Source: Natronosalvus amylolyticus
Lineage (GTDB): Archaea > Halobacteriota > Halobacteria > Halobacteriales > Natrialbaceae
DNA: 64,000 bases
Reading direction: 5' to 3'
Assembly (NCBI RefSeq): GCF_024298845.1
Contig: NZ_CP101156.1
Coordinates: 868,001-932,000, forward strand
The translations under genes and the position numbers were made by a program. The number at the start of each line of letters is the position of its first letter. Position 1 is the first letter of the stretch. This document shows positions 45,673-54,700 of this stretch, piece after piece. Under the pieces are notes generated by a model. That model did no database searches, was not told where the DNA came from, and worked only from the letters and a program-made list of their open reading frames with translations.

Positions 45673-45970
45673 GGCAGTTTCGAGTAGCTGTTTCTCGAGC
45701 CCCATGTCGAAATGGCCCATTTCGTTAGAGTTTGTTAGCAATTTGTAGCTCACAACCTTTCACCGTAGAGAGAGCTCACAGCTTTTCTGCACCCACTGGT
45801 AACTGACGCATCGCTCGAGCCTCCAATCGGGGACCTACAGAAATCCAAGGCGCGTGTGTCCGTGATTGGCTCAGAGGCACGTTACCTACACCGATACCTA
45901 CAGGTATCAGATTCCGTAGAAGGAAAGCGTGTCAGCCAGTGGCTACACGCCCAGTTAATAAGTGGGAGGA

Positions 45971-46447
45971 TTACTCGACGAGCGCGTCGTCGTACTCGCC
46001 ATCGTCGACTTTCGCTTTGAACTCGCGGGCATCGACGCCTTCGATGGTGACGCCCATCGAGGCGCACGTACCGACGACTTCTTTCGCCGCGTTTTTCGTA
46101 TCGTACGCGAGCAGGTCGGGTTTCTTCTGCTCGGCGATCGTTTTCACCTGCTCGATCGAGAGGTCAGCGACGAAGTCCTTCTGGGGTTCGCCACTGCCAG
46201 TGTCGAATCCGGCCTCGTCTTTGACGAGTGCAGCCGTTGGTGGGACACCGACGTCGATGGTGTAACTCCCGTCTTCTTCGTATTCGACGGTGACAGGCAC
46301 TTCGGTGCCGTCGAACGCTGCAGTTTGTTCGTTGATATCGCTGACGACCGCCTGAACGTCGACGGGCGTCGGTCCGAGCTCGGGGCCGAGTGGTGGGCCA
46401 GGATTGGCCTGGCCACCCGGGACGAGCACTTCGATGGTTCCAGCCAT
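45971..46447 (-). CDS. rpl11: Ribosomal protein L11
   Basis: A 158-residue L11 beginning AGTIEVLVPGGQANPGPPLGPELGPTPVDV and carrying the C-terminal rRNA-binding part (YDTKNAAKEVVGTCASMGVTIEGVDAREF). It forms the GTPase-associated centre with 23S rRNA. Start 46447 is certain by family; the open frame continues upstream only because the repeat array is open. A CTTAAAAC-like TATA box lies about 27 bases upstream, just before the tandem repeats. The 45673-45970 interval downstream shows no gene. Confidence 0.96.
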   Translation of the reverse strand: MAGTIEVLVPGGQANPGPPLGPELGPTPVDVQAVVSDINEQTAAFDGTEVPVTVEYEEDGSYTIDVGVPPTAALVKDEAGFDTGSGEPQKDFVADLSIEQVKTIAEQKKPDLLAYDTKNAAKEVVGTCASMGVTIEGVDAREFKAKVDDGEYDDALVE

Positions 46448-46495
46448 ACCCGAATGAATCCTCGCTCGAGTTTTAAGGGTTGCCATTCGAGGTAG

Positions 46496-46730
46496 TCGGA
46501 TAGCGCGAGTGTGTGACGAGTTCTCGACGGGCACGGATAGCGCGAGTGTGTGACGAGTTCTCGACGGGCACGGATAGCGTGGCGGGTTCACAGCGGGCAC
46601 GGATAGCGCGAGTGTGTGACGAGTTCTCGACGGGCACGGATAGCGTGGCGGGTTCACAGCGGGCACGGATAGCGCGAGTGTGTGACGAGTTCTCGACGGG
46701 CACGGATAGCATGGCGGGTTCACAGCGGGC
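46496..46730. repeat. Compound tandem repeat between rpl11 and cutA
   Basis: A 235-base array made of two units sharing the prefix ACGGATAGCG. Unit A is 37 bases (containing GAGTGTGTGACGAG) and unit B is 29 bases (containing TGGCGGGTTCACAG). The order is A A B A B A B at 46496, 46533, 46570, 46599, 46636, 46665 and 46702. An A+B pair is 66 bases, a multiple of three, so artefactual frames run through it. There is no spacer diversity, so it is not a CRISPR. It fills nearly the whole intergenic space upstream of the rpl11 promoter. Confidence 0.93.
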
Positions 46731-46737
46731 GCGAATA

Positions 46738-47049
46738 TTACGACGATGTACCCCCTACATCAGTCACGTCCTCGCGCCAGGCGGCAAACGACTCGAGGAC
46801 ATCGGATTCGTTGAATCGTTCGATACAGGGAACCTCGTGTGGATGTATCTCGAGAATACGTTGACGGAGGGCTGGATACCGTTCGTCGGTTGTTTTGGCG
46901 AGTAAAACTGTCTCCTTCTCACGGTGGACTGCTCCCTCCCATCGATAGGTGGATGTGGTCTCGAGTTGATTGACACAGGCAGCGAGGCGTTCGTCGATAA
47001 TAGTCTCCGCTATAGAGTCAGCAGCTTCTGGCGGTGCGTTGACATCCAC
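46738..47049 (-). CDS. cutA: CutA-type protein, 5' end replaced by an IS terminus
   Basis: A 103-residue CutA homologue (trimeric ferredoxin-like protein linked to divalent metal tolerance). Visible are APPEAADSIAETIIDERLAACVNQL, TYRWEGAVHREKETVLLAKTT and HPHEVPCIERFN. Normal family members start with about seven residues of a first strand (M..VY.TAPP); here the sequence before APPE comes from the right end of the adjacent tnpB element. The only available start is the GTG at 47049, inside that element. Whether the chimeric protein folds is unknown. Confidence 0.82.
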   Translation of the reverse strand: MDVNAPPEAADSIAETIIDERLAACVNQLETTSTYRWEGAVHREKETVLLAKTTDERYPALRQRILEIHPHEVPCIERFNESDVLESFAAWREDVTDVGGTSS

Positions 47050-48555
47050 CCACGACTGAAGTCGTGAGATTCCTCTCGTGGGAGTCTCAGTCGTCTGAGT
47101 CCCCGAGAGCGATATTTCCGCTCGATGCGGTACTTTGGTCTGTGTACGCCTCGTTGGCCGTTGCCTCCACCGCGATGGAGGGCGGGCTATGATGTTCCCG
47201 CCAACTGTGTTTGTTCCACTTGAGGTACACGGGCCGTGCCATCGACCCGACTGTGTTGTTCTGCTGTCTCAGGAACGATTCCGATGCGACAAGGTCGGCG
47301 TGACCCTCGAACCCACACGGACACGCCAGCGAATCCTCGTGGCGAATAGTCTCTTCGCGCTCGCCACATTCGGGACACTCCTGACTCGTCCACGCTTCAG
47401 ATTCCTCTTCGACCCTGATACCGTACTCTTCGCACATGTCTTCGAGCCGATTGATGAACCGGCGGTACGCCCAAAAGTTGTGCGTCTTCGAGTTTATAAC
47501 CGGCGACCAATGTGTTGAGAGAACGCCTTTGATGTCGCCTACGTACAGCGTCGACACGCCCTCGTCGTACAGACGTTCCACGAGGTCGCGGACGAGGGTG
47601 TTTTGGGCGTGTTTGCGCCGATTCGTGCGCTTACGGTACAAGCGGTCGATGCGCTTGCTGGATTTGTGCTGGTCTTCGAGGAGTGACTGGTAGTACGCGA
47701 TTTGTTCGGTGGTTTCGCGGAACCGCTCGAACAACTCACGTCCTTCGTACAAGTATTGAGAACCGGTTGTCGTCGTGCAAGCGACGAGATTGTTCGCGCC
47801 CACGTCGAGAGCGGCTTCTTCCGAAGCCAGTGGTGAATCCAGTCGAGAACTGTCGACGGTGACTGGTTGATAAGCCCTGAACGTATCTGCGGTTTCGTCG
47901 TACACGAGTTCGAGTCGGCCTTGCTCGCCGCTCCACTTCGGCTCACCAGCAACTTCAACGCGAAGCCGTTGGTTCCGATTCAACCCAAGTTCGTTTTTGA
48001 GTTCAGAGCCGATCGGGACTTCAAGCCGGGAATATTTCCCGAATTGGATGGTGTACTGGTCGTTGCGAACGTACGTACGGAGTAGCCGCCCATCGTCTTC
48101 GTTACCCCAGTATCCGGGTGGCGACGGCTTCTCGTCGAGTTTGCCGGCGTGGTACTTCTCGTTGCTGGAGAAGAACGACCGCCACGCTTCGGAGTTCTTG
48201 CGGATGATCTGCTGGGCGACGGAACTGCTGAGAACACCCTTGTATTTGCCTTCGAGACTGCCGGTGTCGGCGTCCCAGAAGCTTTCGTCGTCTTCGAGGA
48301 AGGCTTGACGGCGAGCGTAGTTGGTCTCGTTCCAGAGACTCGCAGAAGCGTCCAACCAGCGAACGAACACCTCACGCTCTTTCGCAGAGCGAGGGCGAAC
48401 GTCAAACCGGTTGGTTCGCTTCATCACTACGTGTAACGAAATATTATGTTGTAAAGGTATTGAATAGCGTGGGAGACTCAGGCCCGCCAGTGAGCGTTGG
48501 TGGTGGAGTGGGATGTCGGATTCATCCCACGACTCAAGTCGTGGGCTTTCTCCTC
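47037..48555 (-). mobile_element. IS1341-type (solo tnpB, IS200/IS605 superfamily) element
   Basis: Subterminal hairpins flank a single tnpB: CCCACGACT-CA-AGTCGTGGG (48526-48545) on the left and CACGACT-GA-AGTCGTG (47051-47066) on the right. The right terminus is CGTTGACATCC at 47037, shared with the relic at 4261. No TnpA transposase is encoded, so mobility would depend on a TnpA elsewhere. The right end overlaps the 5' end of cutA. The left boundary is approximate. Confidence 0.82.
47087..48424 (-). CDS. tnpB: TnpB, RNA-guided endonuclease of an IS1341-type element
   Basis: A 445-residue TnpB with an N-terminal wedge-like domain ([20 protein letters not shown]), the RuvC start ALDVGANNL, a helical region [20 protein letters not shown] and a zinc finger CPECG...CPCG. 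The last RuvC block is [15 protein letters not shown]. At the second RuvC acidic position, where canonical TnpB has Glu-Asp-Leu, the sequence reads YVGDIKG, so the usual Glu is absent. Start 48424 is chosen; the longer frame to 48628 runs through the left end. The C-terminal tail and right end should overlap the omega-RNA. Confidence 0.9.
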   Translation of the reverse strand: MKRTNRFDVRPRSAKEREVFVRWLDASASLWNETNYARRQAFLEDDESFWDADTGSLEGKYKGVLSSSVAQQIIRKNSEAWRSFFSSNEKYHAGKLDEKPSPPGYWGNEDDGRLLRTYVRNDQYTIQFGKYSRLEVPIGSELKNELGLNRNQRLRVEVAGEPKWSGEQGRLELVYDETADTFRAYQPVTVDSSRLDSPLASEEAALDVGANNLVACTTTTGSQYLYEGRELFERFRETTEQIAYYQSLLEDQHKSSKRIDRLYRKRTNRRKHAQNTLVRDLVERLYDEGVSTLYVGDIKGVLSTHWSPVINSKTHNFWAYRRFINRLEDMCEEYGIRVEEESEAWTSQECPECGEREETIRHEDSLACPCGFEGHADLVASESFLRQQNNTVGSMARPVYLKWNKHSWREHHSPPSIAVEATANEAYTDQSTASSGNIALGDSDD

Positions 48556-48673
48556 GAGTCTGTGTAATCGCGTTTGAAATCCCGAGAGTAACGACGAATG
48601 TATAACTCATATCGTAATCAATGTTCAACAGAATATCTATCAGGTGGCTTCGGAGAGAACGAATCGCCGAAAG

Positions 48674-48680
48674 TTATAAA
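48674..48680 (+). promoter_or_regulatory. TATA box of the dpp operon
   Basis: TTATAAA lies with its 3' end 26 bases upstream of the dppA ATG at 48706, the spacing expected for a leaderless archaeal transcript. Confidence 0.65.
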
Positions 48681-48705
48681 CGTTTTGTGTGCGGTATACT
48701 ATAAC

Positions 48706-50385
48706 ATGAGACGTACTAACGAGTCCTCAGGGGAGGGCAACGGTGTGACGAGGCGGAAAATGCTCACGTATGCCGGTGCAACCGGACTCGCCGTCACAGT
48801 TGCCGGGTGTGCAGGCGAGGAGCCCGAAGAAGGGATAGACGATGACAGCGGAAACGGCACTGGAAACGGAAACGGGAACGGAAATGGGGACGGAAGCGAT
48901 GACGATTCGTCACTCGTGTACGCGACGACTATCGCCCCGAGTACCATCGACCCGATGCAGGTGTCTGATAACTTCGAGAACATCTACGCAGTTAACGTCT
49001 ATGACTCGCTCATGATGTACTCCGACGACACCCCGCCGGAACTCGTCGACGGTCTCGTCGTCGAGTGGGACGTCGCCGACGACGACCAGACCTACGAGTT
49101 TACGCTGCGTGACGATGCGACCTTCCACAACGGCGATCCGGTAACCGCCGACGACGTCGTCTACTCCATCACCCGCATGATGGAGATGCAGATGGGAATG
49201 TCCTGGATGTGGGCCGGCACGATGTCCCCCGATGGTGTGAGTGCTATCGACGAGACGACCGTGGAGATCGAAACCGACCGCACGTTCGCCCCGTTCATTT
49301 TCACGCTGCCGTATCACCCCATCGTCAACGAGGCGGAGGTCGAAGCCAACGACGAGGATTGGCTCCAGGACAACGACGCTGGCAGCGGCCCGTACCAGCT
49401 CGTCGAACACGTCCGCAACGAGCGCCTCGTCCTCGAGCGCAACGAAGACTGGTGGGGTGAGTGGCCCGACGGCGGTGACCCCTTCGACGAGGTCGTCATG
49501 GAAATCGTCCCCGAAGAGGGAACGATCAGCGGCATGATGGGAAGTCAAGAGGCAGACATTACGGACGAGTGGCTCTCATTACAGACCTACGAGGAGATCG
49601 GCTCGATGGACCACGCCTCGGTCAGCGACGAAGTTACGTTCTCCCCACTTTACGTGTTCATGCACAACCAGCGGGAGCCACTCGACGACGTCAACGTTCG
49701 AAAAGCCATCTCCTACGCCGTCGACTACGAAACCATCGTCGACGACATCCTCGAGGGCAACGCCGAACGGTTGCAGGGTCCTCTGCCGGATGCAATGTGG
49801 GGGCACAACAGCGACGTGACGCTCTACGACCGTGATCTCGACCAGGCCCAGGCCTACCTCGACGAGTCACCATACGATGGTGAGGACATCGAACTGACTT
49901 ACACCTACGTCAGCGGTCTCACCGTGACCGAAAACATCGGGCTATTGATGCAGACGAATCTCGCCGAGTTGGGGATCACCCTCGACCTCGAGGGAGCCCC
50001 GTGGACCCGGATCACCGACATGGTTACCGATCCGGAATCGACGTCCGACATGCACGCGATTTACCTGTCGTTCTCGTACGTCGACCCGGACACGTTCCTC
50101 TACCCAGCCTGGCACTCCGACTCACACGGGAGCTGGGAGAGCGCTTCGTGGTACCAAAACGAAGCGGTCGATCAACTCCTGGATGACGCCCGTACCGAGA
50201 TCGATCAGGACGCACGAATCGAGATGTACGAAGAAGTGCAAGAGCTGATGACGGAGGACGCACCCGCACTGTTCGTCGTCAACGAAGCGGAACTGTACGG
50301 CATCAACAACCGCGTTGGCGGCTACGTCGATAACGGTCTCGTCGGCTATTCGAAGGCCTTCTGGCGGCTGTACAACCAGGGGTAA
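48706..50385 (+). CDS. Dipeptide/oligopeptide ABC transporter substrate-binding lipoprotein
   Basis: A 559-residue SBP family 5 protein. The N-terminus has a twin-arginine motif (TRRKML), a hydrophobic core and the lipobox VAGC (C35), then an Asp/Gly/Asn-rich linker, predicting Tat export and lipid anchoring outside the cell. Family blocks include TYEFTLRDDATFHNGDPVTADDVVYSI-type sequence and RKAISYAVDYETIV. Start 48706 matches the promoter spacing. It is the first gene of a five-gene importer operon; the substrate (peptides, or another family-5 ligand) is not proven. Confidence 0.93.
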   Translation: MRRTNESSGEGNGVTRRKMLTYAGATGLAVTVAGCAGEEPEEGIDDDSGNGTGNGNGNGNGDGSDDDSSLVYATTIAPSTIDPMQVSDNFENIYAVNVYDSLMMYSDDTPPELVDGLVVEWDVADDDQTYEFTLRDDATFHNGDPVTADDVVYSITRMMEMQMGMSWMWAGTMSPDGVSAIDETTVEIETDRTFAPFIFTLPYHPIVNEAEVEANDEDWLQDNDAGSGPYQLVEHVRNERLVLERNEDWWGEWPDGGDPFDEVVMEIVPEEGTISGMMGSQEADITDEWLSLQTYEEIGSMDHASVSDEVTFSPLYVFMHNQREPLDDVNVRKAISYAVDYETIVDDILEGNAERLQGPLPDAMWGHNSDVTLYDRDLDQAQAYLDESPYDGEDIELTYTYVSGLTVTENIGLLMQTNLAELGITLDLEGAPWTRITDMVTDPESTSDMHAIYLSFSYVDPDTFLYPAWHSDSHGSWESASWYQNEAVDQLLDDARTEIDQDARIEMYEEVQELMTEDAPALFVVNEAELYGINNRVGGYVDNGLVGYSKAFWRLYNQG

Positions 50386-50416
50386 CGCCGCGGTATAACT
50401 ACCACTATACTGATAA

Positions 50417-51430
50417 ATGGGTTTTAAAAGCTACGTATTCAGGCGAATCCTCTCGGGGATACCAGTCTTCATCGGCCTCTCGATGCTGATATTTTTCCTC
50501 GCGCGAGTGCTTCCAGGTGACCCAGCTCGCCTGGCACTCGGCCCGCGGGCTTCGGACGAAGCGGTTCAGTCGCTTCGAGACCAGATGGGATTGAACGATC
50601 CAGTCATCGTACAGTATCTCAACTACATGGCCGGGCTGTTCCAGGGAGATATGGGTATCTCGCTGACGACGAATCGAAACGTCGCCGCAGACCTCGTGTA
50701 CTTCTTTCCGGCAACGTTCGAACTGATCACGGTCGGGATGACAATCGCCGTTCTCCTCGGAGTCCCACTCGGCATCATCGCCGGCCAGAACAAAGACCGC
50801 TTCGAGGACAACGCCGGTCGACTCTTTGCCTTCTTCGGCGTTTCGATGCCCGCGTTCTGGGTTGCCATCTTGCTCCAGCTCCTGTTTGCGTTCTACATGG
50901 GCTGGCTGCCGGCAACCGGTCGCATCGCGACGGCACCACCCCGTATTACCGGGCTCATGCTCGTCGATAGCCTCATCGCAACCGACTTCGCGGCGTTTCG
51001 TAGCGCCCTCGCTCACCTCGCGCTTCCCGCCTTTACCCTCGCACTCGCACCCATGGCCGACATCGCACGTATGACCCGCTCGAGTTTCATCGAAGAGTTC
51101 AACAAAGATTACGTCCACGCCCTCGAGACCTCGGGCATTCCGGCGAAACTCATCGCCTACAAGTACGTCCTCAAATCGTCGTTCGCGGCGACGCTGACGA
51201 TCATCGCTCTCGATTACGGCTTCCTGATCGGATCGGCGTTTCTCATCGAAATCGTCTTCGCCTGGCCGGGTATGGCCCGCTACGGCGTCACTGCGATCCT
51301 CGAGAACGACATCAACGCCATCGTCGGTGTGACCCTGGTCGTCGGTCTGGTCTACATCGTCGCGAACATGGTGGTCGATATCATGTACGGCTACTTCGAT
51401 CCACGGGTTCGGTACGGAGGTGACGAGTAA
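50417..51430 (+). CDS. ABC transporter permease, DppB type
   Basis: A 337-residue inner permease with the DppB N-terminus (YVFRRILSGIPVFIGLSMLIFFLARVLPGDPARLALG), six membrane helices and the ATPase-contact EAA loop (YVHALETSGIPAKLIAYKYVLK). It pairs with DppC to form the channel. It starts 31 bases after the binding-protein gene and its TAA shares one base with the dppC ATG. Confidence 0.95.
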   Translation: MGFKSYVFRRILSGIPVFIGLSMLIFFLARVLPGDPARLALGPRASDEAVQSLRDQMGLNDPVIVQYLNYMAGLFQGDMGISLTTNRNVAADLVYFFPATFELITVGMTIAVLLGVPLGIIAGQNKDRFEDNAGRLFAFFGVSMPAFWVAILLQLLFAFYMGWLPATGRIATAPPRITGLMLVDSLIATDFAAFRSALAHLALPAFTLALAPMADIARMTRSSFIEEFNKDYVHALETSGIPAKLIAYKYVLKSSFAATLTIIALDYGFLIGSAFLIEIVFAWPGMARYGVTAILENDINAIVGVTLVVGLVYIVANMVVDIMYGYFDPRVRYGGDE

Positions 51431-52335
51431 TGAGTACGCTCTCGTCGGAGAACCGTTCCGAGGCCATGGAAAATCGTATCGAAAGCGCAAAACGAGTCGC
51501 CTACCGCTTCAGGCAGAATCCGCTTTCGCTGGCCGGTCTCGCTATTATTCTGGGTCTGGTGTTCATCGCCATCTTCGCCCCGTACATCGCCCGCCATCCA
51601 CAGGACGCTGGCTACATGGGCGAACCGGCCGTCGACTTCGCGAATCGGTTTGCCGAACCGAGCTGGGAACACCCGTTCGGGACGGATCAAGCGGGCCGCG
51701 ACATCCTCTCGAGAGTTATCTTCGGGACTCGATATTCGCTGGTTCTCGGCATCTTCGTCCTCACGTTTGCCATCGGCATCGGGGTCCCCGTGGGCCTCGT
51801 TGCGGGATACGTTGGTGGTGCGCTCGGAACGATTCTAATGCGGATTACGGACGTGTTCCTCTCGGTGCCGCCGCTCGTCCTCGCCCTCGCCGTGGCCGTG
51901 CCGCTCCAGCCGAGTTTACGAAACGCGATGATCGCTATCGCCATCGTCTGGTGGCCCTGGTACGCCAGGTTGGTCTATGGGGAAGTCGTCTCCGTTCGCG
52001 AAGAGCAGTTCGTCGAAGCCAGCCGTGGCATCGGCGCGAACCGGATTCGAATCATGTTCCGGGAAATACTGCCGAACGTCCTGGCACCGATTACCGTCAA
52101 ATTCAGCCTCGACATGGGGTATGCTATCCTGATCGGGGCCGGACTCGGCTTCCTCGGGCTAGGGGCCCAACCCCCAACTCCAGAGTGGGGCACGATGATC
52201 AGCGAAGGACGCGTCTACCTCCCGGCCCAGTGGTGGTACTCGACGTTCCCTGGACTGGCGATTTTCATCGCGGTCCTGGGATTCAACTTGCTCGGTGACG
52301 GCCTTCGGGACGTCTTCGACGTGGAGGTAAAGTAA
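51430..52335 (+). CDS. ABC transporter permease, DppC type
   Basis: A 301-residue permease with an N-terminal tail and first helix (NPLSLAGLAIILGLVFIAIFAPYIA), the HPFGTDQAGRDILSRVIFGTRYSL block typical of DppC, and the EAA loop (FVEASRGIGANRIRIMFREILPN). It overlaps dppB by one base. Heterodimerisation with DppB is expected from the family. Confidence 0.95.
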   Translation: MSTLSSENRSEAMENRIESAKRVAYRFRQNPLSLAGLAIILGLVFIAIFAPYIARHPQDAGYMGEPAVDFANRFAEPSWEHPFGTDQAGRDILSRVIFGTRYSLVLGIFVLTFAIGIGVPVGLVAGYVGGALGTILMRITDVFLSVPPLVLALAVAVPLQPSLRNAMIAIAIVWWPWYARLVYGEVVSVREEQFVEASRGIGANRIRIMFREILPNVLAPITVKFSLDMGYAILIGAGLGFLGLGAQPPTPEWGTMISEGRVYLPAQWWYSTFPGLAIFIAVLGFNLLGDGLRDVFDVEVK

Positions 52336-52352
52336 ATGCGAGACACACGAAC

Positions 52353-52360
52353 AGGAGGTG
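52353..52360 (+). promoter_or_regulatory. Shine-Dalgarno sequence of dppD
   Basis: AGGAGGTG lies 7 bases before the dppD ATG. It supports internal initiation within the dpp operon and fixes the start at 52368. Confidence 0.75.
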
Positions 52361-52367
52361 ACTCGAG

Positions 52368-53558
52368 ATGAGCGACCCCCTCCTCGAAGTCAGTGATCTG
52401 CACGTCGATTTCAACACCTACGACGGCCGGTCGAAGGTCATAAACGGCGTCGATTTGCACGTCGACGAGGGCGAAACGGTCGCCATCGTCGGGGAGTCCG
52501 GCTGTGGGAAAAGCGTCACTGCCGAGACGATCATGAGTATGTTACCCCAGCCACCGGGTGAGATCACCGGCGGCGAACTTCGATATCGGGGTGAAGAACT
52601 CCTGGGCGACCCTGCCGCCCACAAACGCGTCAAAGCGGAGTCGATGGGCATGATCTTTCAGGATCCAATGACGAGCCTTTCGCCCGTCTTCACCGTCGGC
52701 GAGATGATGCGCGACGTGTTGACCTACAACGGCAAGACGGAGGTCGGCTGGCTCGAGTTAGGCAAGAGTATCCTCGGCCGTCGCGGCGCAGACGAAAAAG
52801 CGATGCGAGAACGGAGTATCGAACTCCTGGACCGCCTACAGATTCCAGACCCCGAAGGCGTTCTCGACCGGTATCCAGTCGAGCTCTCCGGCGGGATGCG
52901 CCAGCGGGTCCTTATCGCGATGGCGCTGCTGAGCGAACCGGAGTTTCTCATTGCAGACGAACCGACGACGGCACTCGACGTCACTGTCCAGGACCAGTTG
53001 ATCGAGCTATTGCGTGAACAGATCGACCGCGAAGGGCTTTCGATGCTCTACATTACGCACAACCTCGGCGTCGCCCGCCGCATCGCCGACCGGATTTACG
53101 TCATGTACGCCGGAGAAATCGCGGAAGTCGGGACGAGAGACGAGATTCTCGACGAGCCACTGCATCCCTATAGCCGGGGGCTGATCGATAGCATACCCAA
53201 ACTGACCGCGTTCGAGCGCGAAGGTATCGACGGGCTGCTTCCAGATTACACGAATCCGCCACAGGGCTGTCGTTTCCATCCCCGTTGTCCAGCCGCCATG
53301 GAAGGCGTCTGTGACGGGGAGAAACCGCCGCTGTACGAACCGGCCGAGGGGCATCAGGTCGCCTGTTACCTGTACGACGACGAGATGAACGCACAGGAAG
53401 CCCTCGAGGTCGCAGAGACCGAAATCGATTTCCAAGGTGGGTCACCGGATCGTGCCGGTGCATCGTCCTCGCCCGAAGACGAAAGCGCCGCCGAACCGGC
53501 GGATCGAAACCAGATGACCGAGCCAGCATCCAGACAGACCGACGGAGGGAACAGATGA
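52368..53558 (+). CDS. ABC transporter ATP-binding protein, DppD type
   Basis: A 396-residue ATPase with Walker A GESGCGKSVTAE, Q-loop IFQDPMTSLSP, signature VELSGGMRQRV and Walker B FLIADEPTTALDV. The C-terminal oligopeptide domain has NPPQGCRFHPRCPAAMEGVC, whose cysteines may bind a 4Fe-4S cluster as in DppD/F structures. A disordered acidic tail of about 50 residues is added at the end. It overlaps dppF by 4 bases. Confidence 0.94.
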   Translation: MSDPLLEVSDLHVDFNTYDGRSKVINGVDLHVDEGETVAIVGESGCGKSVTAETIMSMLPQPPGEITGGELRYRGEELLGDPAAHKRVKAESMGMIFQDPMTSLSPVFTVGEMMRDVLTYNGKTEVGWLELGKSILGRRGADEKAMRERSIELLDRLQIPDPEGVLDRYPVELSGGMRQRVLIAMALLSEPEFLIADEPTTALDVTVQDQLIELLREQIDREGLSMLYITHNLGVARRIADRIYVMYAGEIAEVGTRDEILDEPLHPYSRGLIDSIPKLTAFEREGIDGLLPDYTNPPQGCRFHPRCPAAMEGVCDGEKPPLYEPAEGHQVACYLYDDEMNAQEALEVAETEIDFQGGSPDRAGASSSPEDESAAEPADRNQMTEPASRQTDGGNR

Positions 53559-54646
53559 GTACACCGAACACGGACGCCTCGAATGCCGGCACCGCTGCTT
53601 CGGACGAGTGGGTAACGAACGACATGGACGCGGACACAGGCCCCGAAGAAGATCCGGTGCTCAAAGTCCGGGATCTCAAAAAGTACTATCCCATCACCGG
53701 TGGCCTCCTCAAAAAGAAAATTGGCGAAGTCAAAGCCGTCGATGGAGTCTCCTTCGACGTCCGTCGCGGTGAAACGTACGCTATCGTCGGCGAATCAGGC
53801 TGTGGGAAGACGACACTCGGGAAAACGATTGCCCGATTGCACGCGCCCACCGCCGGCACCATCGAATTCGATGGGACAGATATCTCGAGTCTTGGAGAAC
53901 GTGAGTTGAAGCCAGTCAGACGAGAGATACAGGTGGTCTACCAGGACCCGACGTCGTCGTTGAATCCGCGCAAGCGAATCAAAGACATCGTCGCCGAACC
54001 GCTGATCGTTCACGACATCGGCTCGAAAGCCGAACGCCGCGAGCGCGTCAAAGCGCTGCTCGAGCGGGTCGACCTGCCCGAAGACTTCCTCTATCGATAC
54101 CCCAACGAACTCTCCGGCGGGCAAAAGCAGCGAGTGGCTATCGCTCGAGCGCTCACCCTGAATCCGACATTACTCGTGCTCGACGAGCCGACGAGCGCAC
54201 TCGACGTCAGTGTCCAGGCGAAGGTCATCGCCTTGCTCGAGGAACTCCAACGGGATTTGAATCTCTCGTATCTACTCATCACCCACGACCTGAGCCTGAC
54301 GAAAAACATCGCCGACAGAATCGGGGTGATGTATCTCGGTACGTTCATGGAGAGAGCCAGCGCAGCGGAACTGTTCCGGTCGCCCCAGAACCCCTACACG
54401 GAACAGTTACTCTCGGCCATTCCAATCGTCGAACAATCCGAGGCCGAACTCAAACCCGAGAAGATACAGATCCGTGGGGAGACGCCCGACCCATCAGATC
54501 CGCCATCTGGCTGTTCGTTTCACCCGCGATGCCATCGTGCAATCGACGCCTGCTCGAGTGAGGCCCCAAAACTCGTCGACGTCGGCACCGATCACGATAG
54601 CCGCTGTCTGTTACACGGAGATGGTAAGAACTCGAGTGACACCTGA
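53555..54646 (+). CDS. ABC transporter ATP-binding protein, DppF type
   Basis: A 363-residue partner ATPase with Walker A GESGCGKTTLGKT, Q-loop VYQDPTSSLNPRKR, signature NELSGGQKQRVAIARAL, Walker B LLVLDEPTSALDV and H-loop ITHDLSL. The C-terminal oligopeptide domain shows PSGCSFHPRCHRAIDAC. The N-terminal 35 residues are disordered. It completes a dppABCDF-type importer, the last gene before a convergent lrp-type regulator. Confidence 0.94.
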   Translation: MSTPNTDASNAGTAASDEWVTNDMDADTGPEEDPVLKVRDLKKYYPITGGLLKKKIGEVKAVDGVSFDVRRGETYAIVGESGCGKTTLGKTIARLHAPTAGTIEFDGTDISSLGERELKPVRREIQVVYQDPTSSLNPRKRIKDIVAEPLIVHDIGSKAERRERVKALLERVDLPEDFLYRYPNELSGGQKQRVAIARALTLNPTLLVLDEPTSALDVSVQAKVIALLEELQRDLNLSYLLITHDLSLTKNIADRIGVMYLGTFMERASAAELFRSPQNPYTEQLLSAIPIVEQSEAELKPEKIQIRGETPDPSDPPSGCSFHPRCHRAIDACSSEAPKLVDVGTDHDSRCLLHGDGKNSSDT

Positions 54647-54700
54647 ACCCCGCAGGGTGGAAAGACGTTACACGACAGAAAGACGGGGAGTAAAAGGCAA

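Noticed and set aside
45840-45970. Possible tRNA or small RNA gene downstream of rpl11
   Set aside because: There is a small palindrome GATACCT-ACA-GGTATC-like, but no cloverleaf, no T-loop GTTCRANNC and no promoter.
46496-46730. Possible CRISPR array
   Set aside because: The units are contiguous and of two alternating types; there are no unique spacers and no cas genes nearby.
50405-51490. 361-codon open frame antisense to dppB
   Set aside because: It is Arg/Asp/His-rich and featureless, and lies over a permease with clear DppB motifs.
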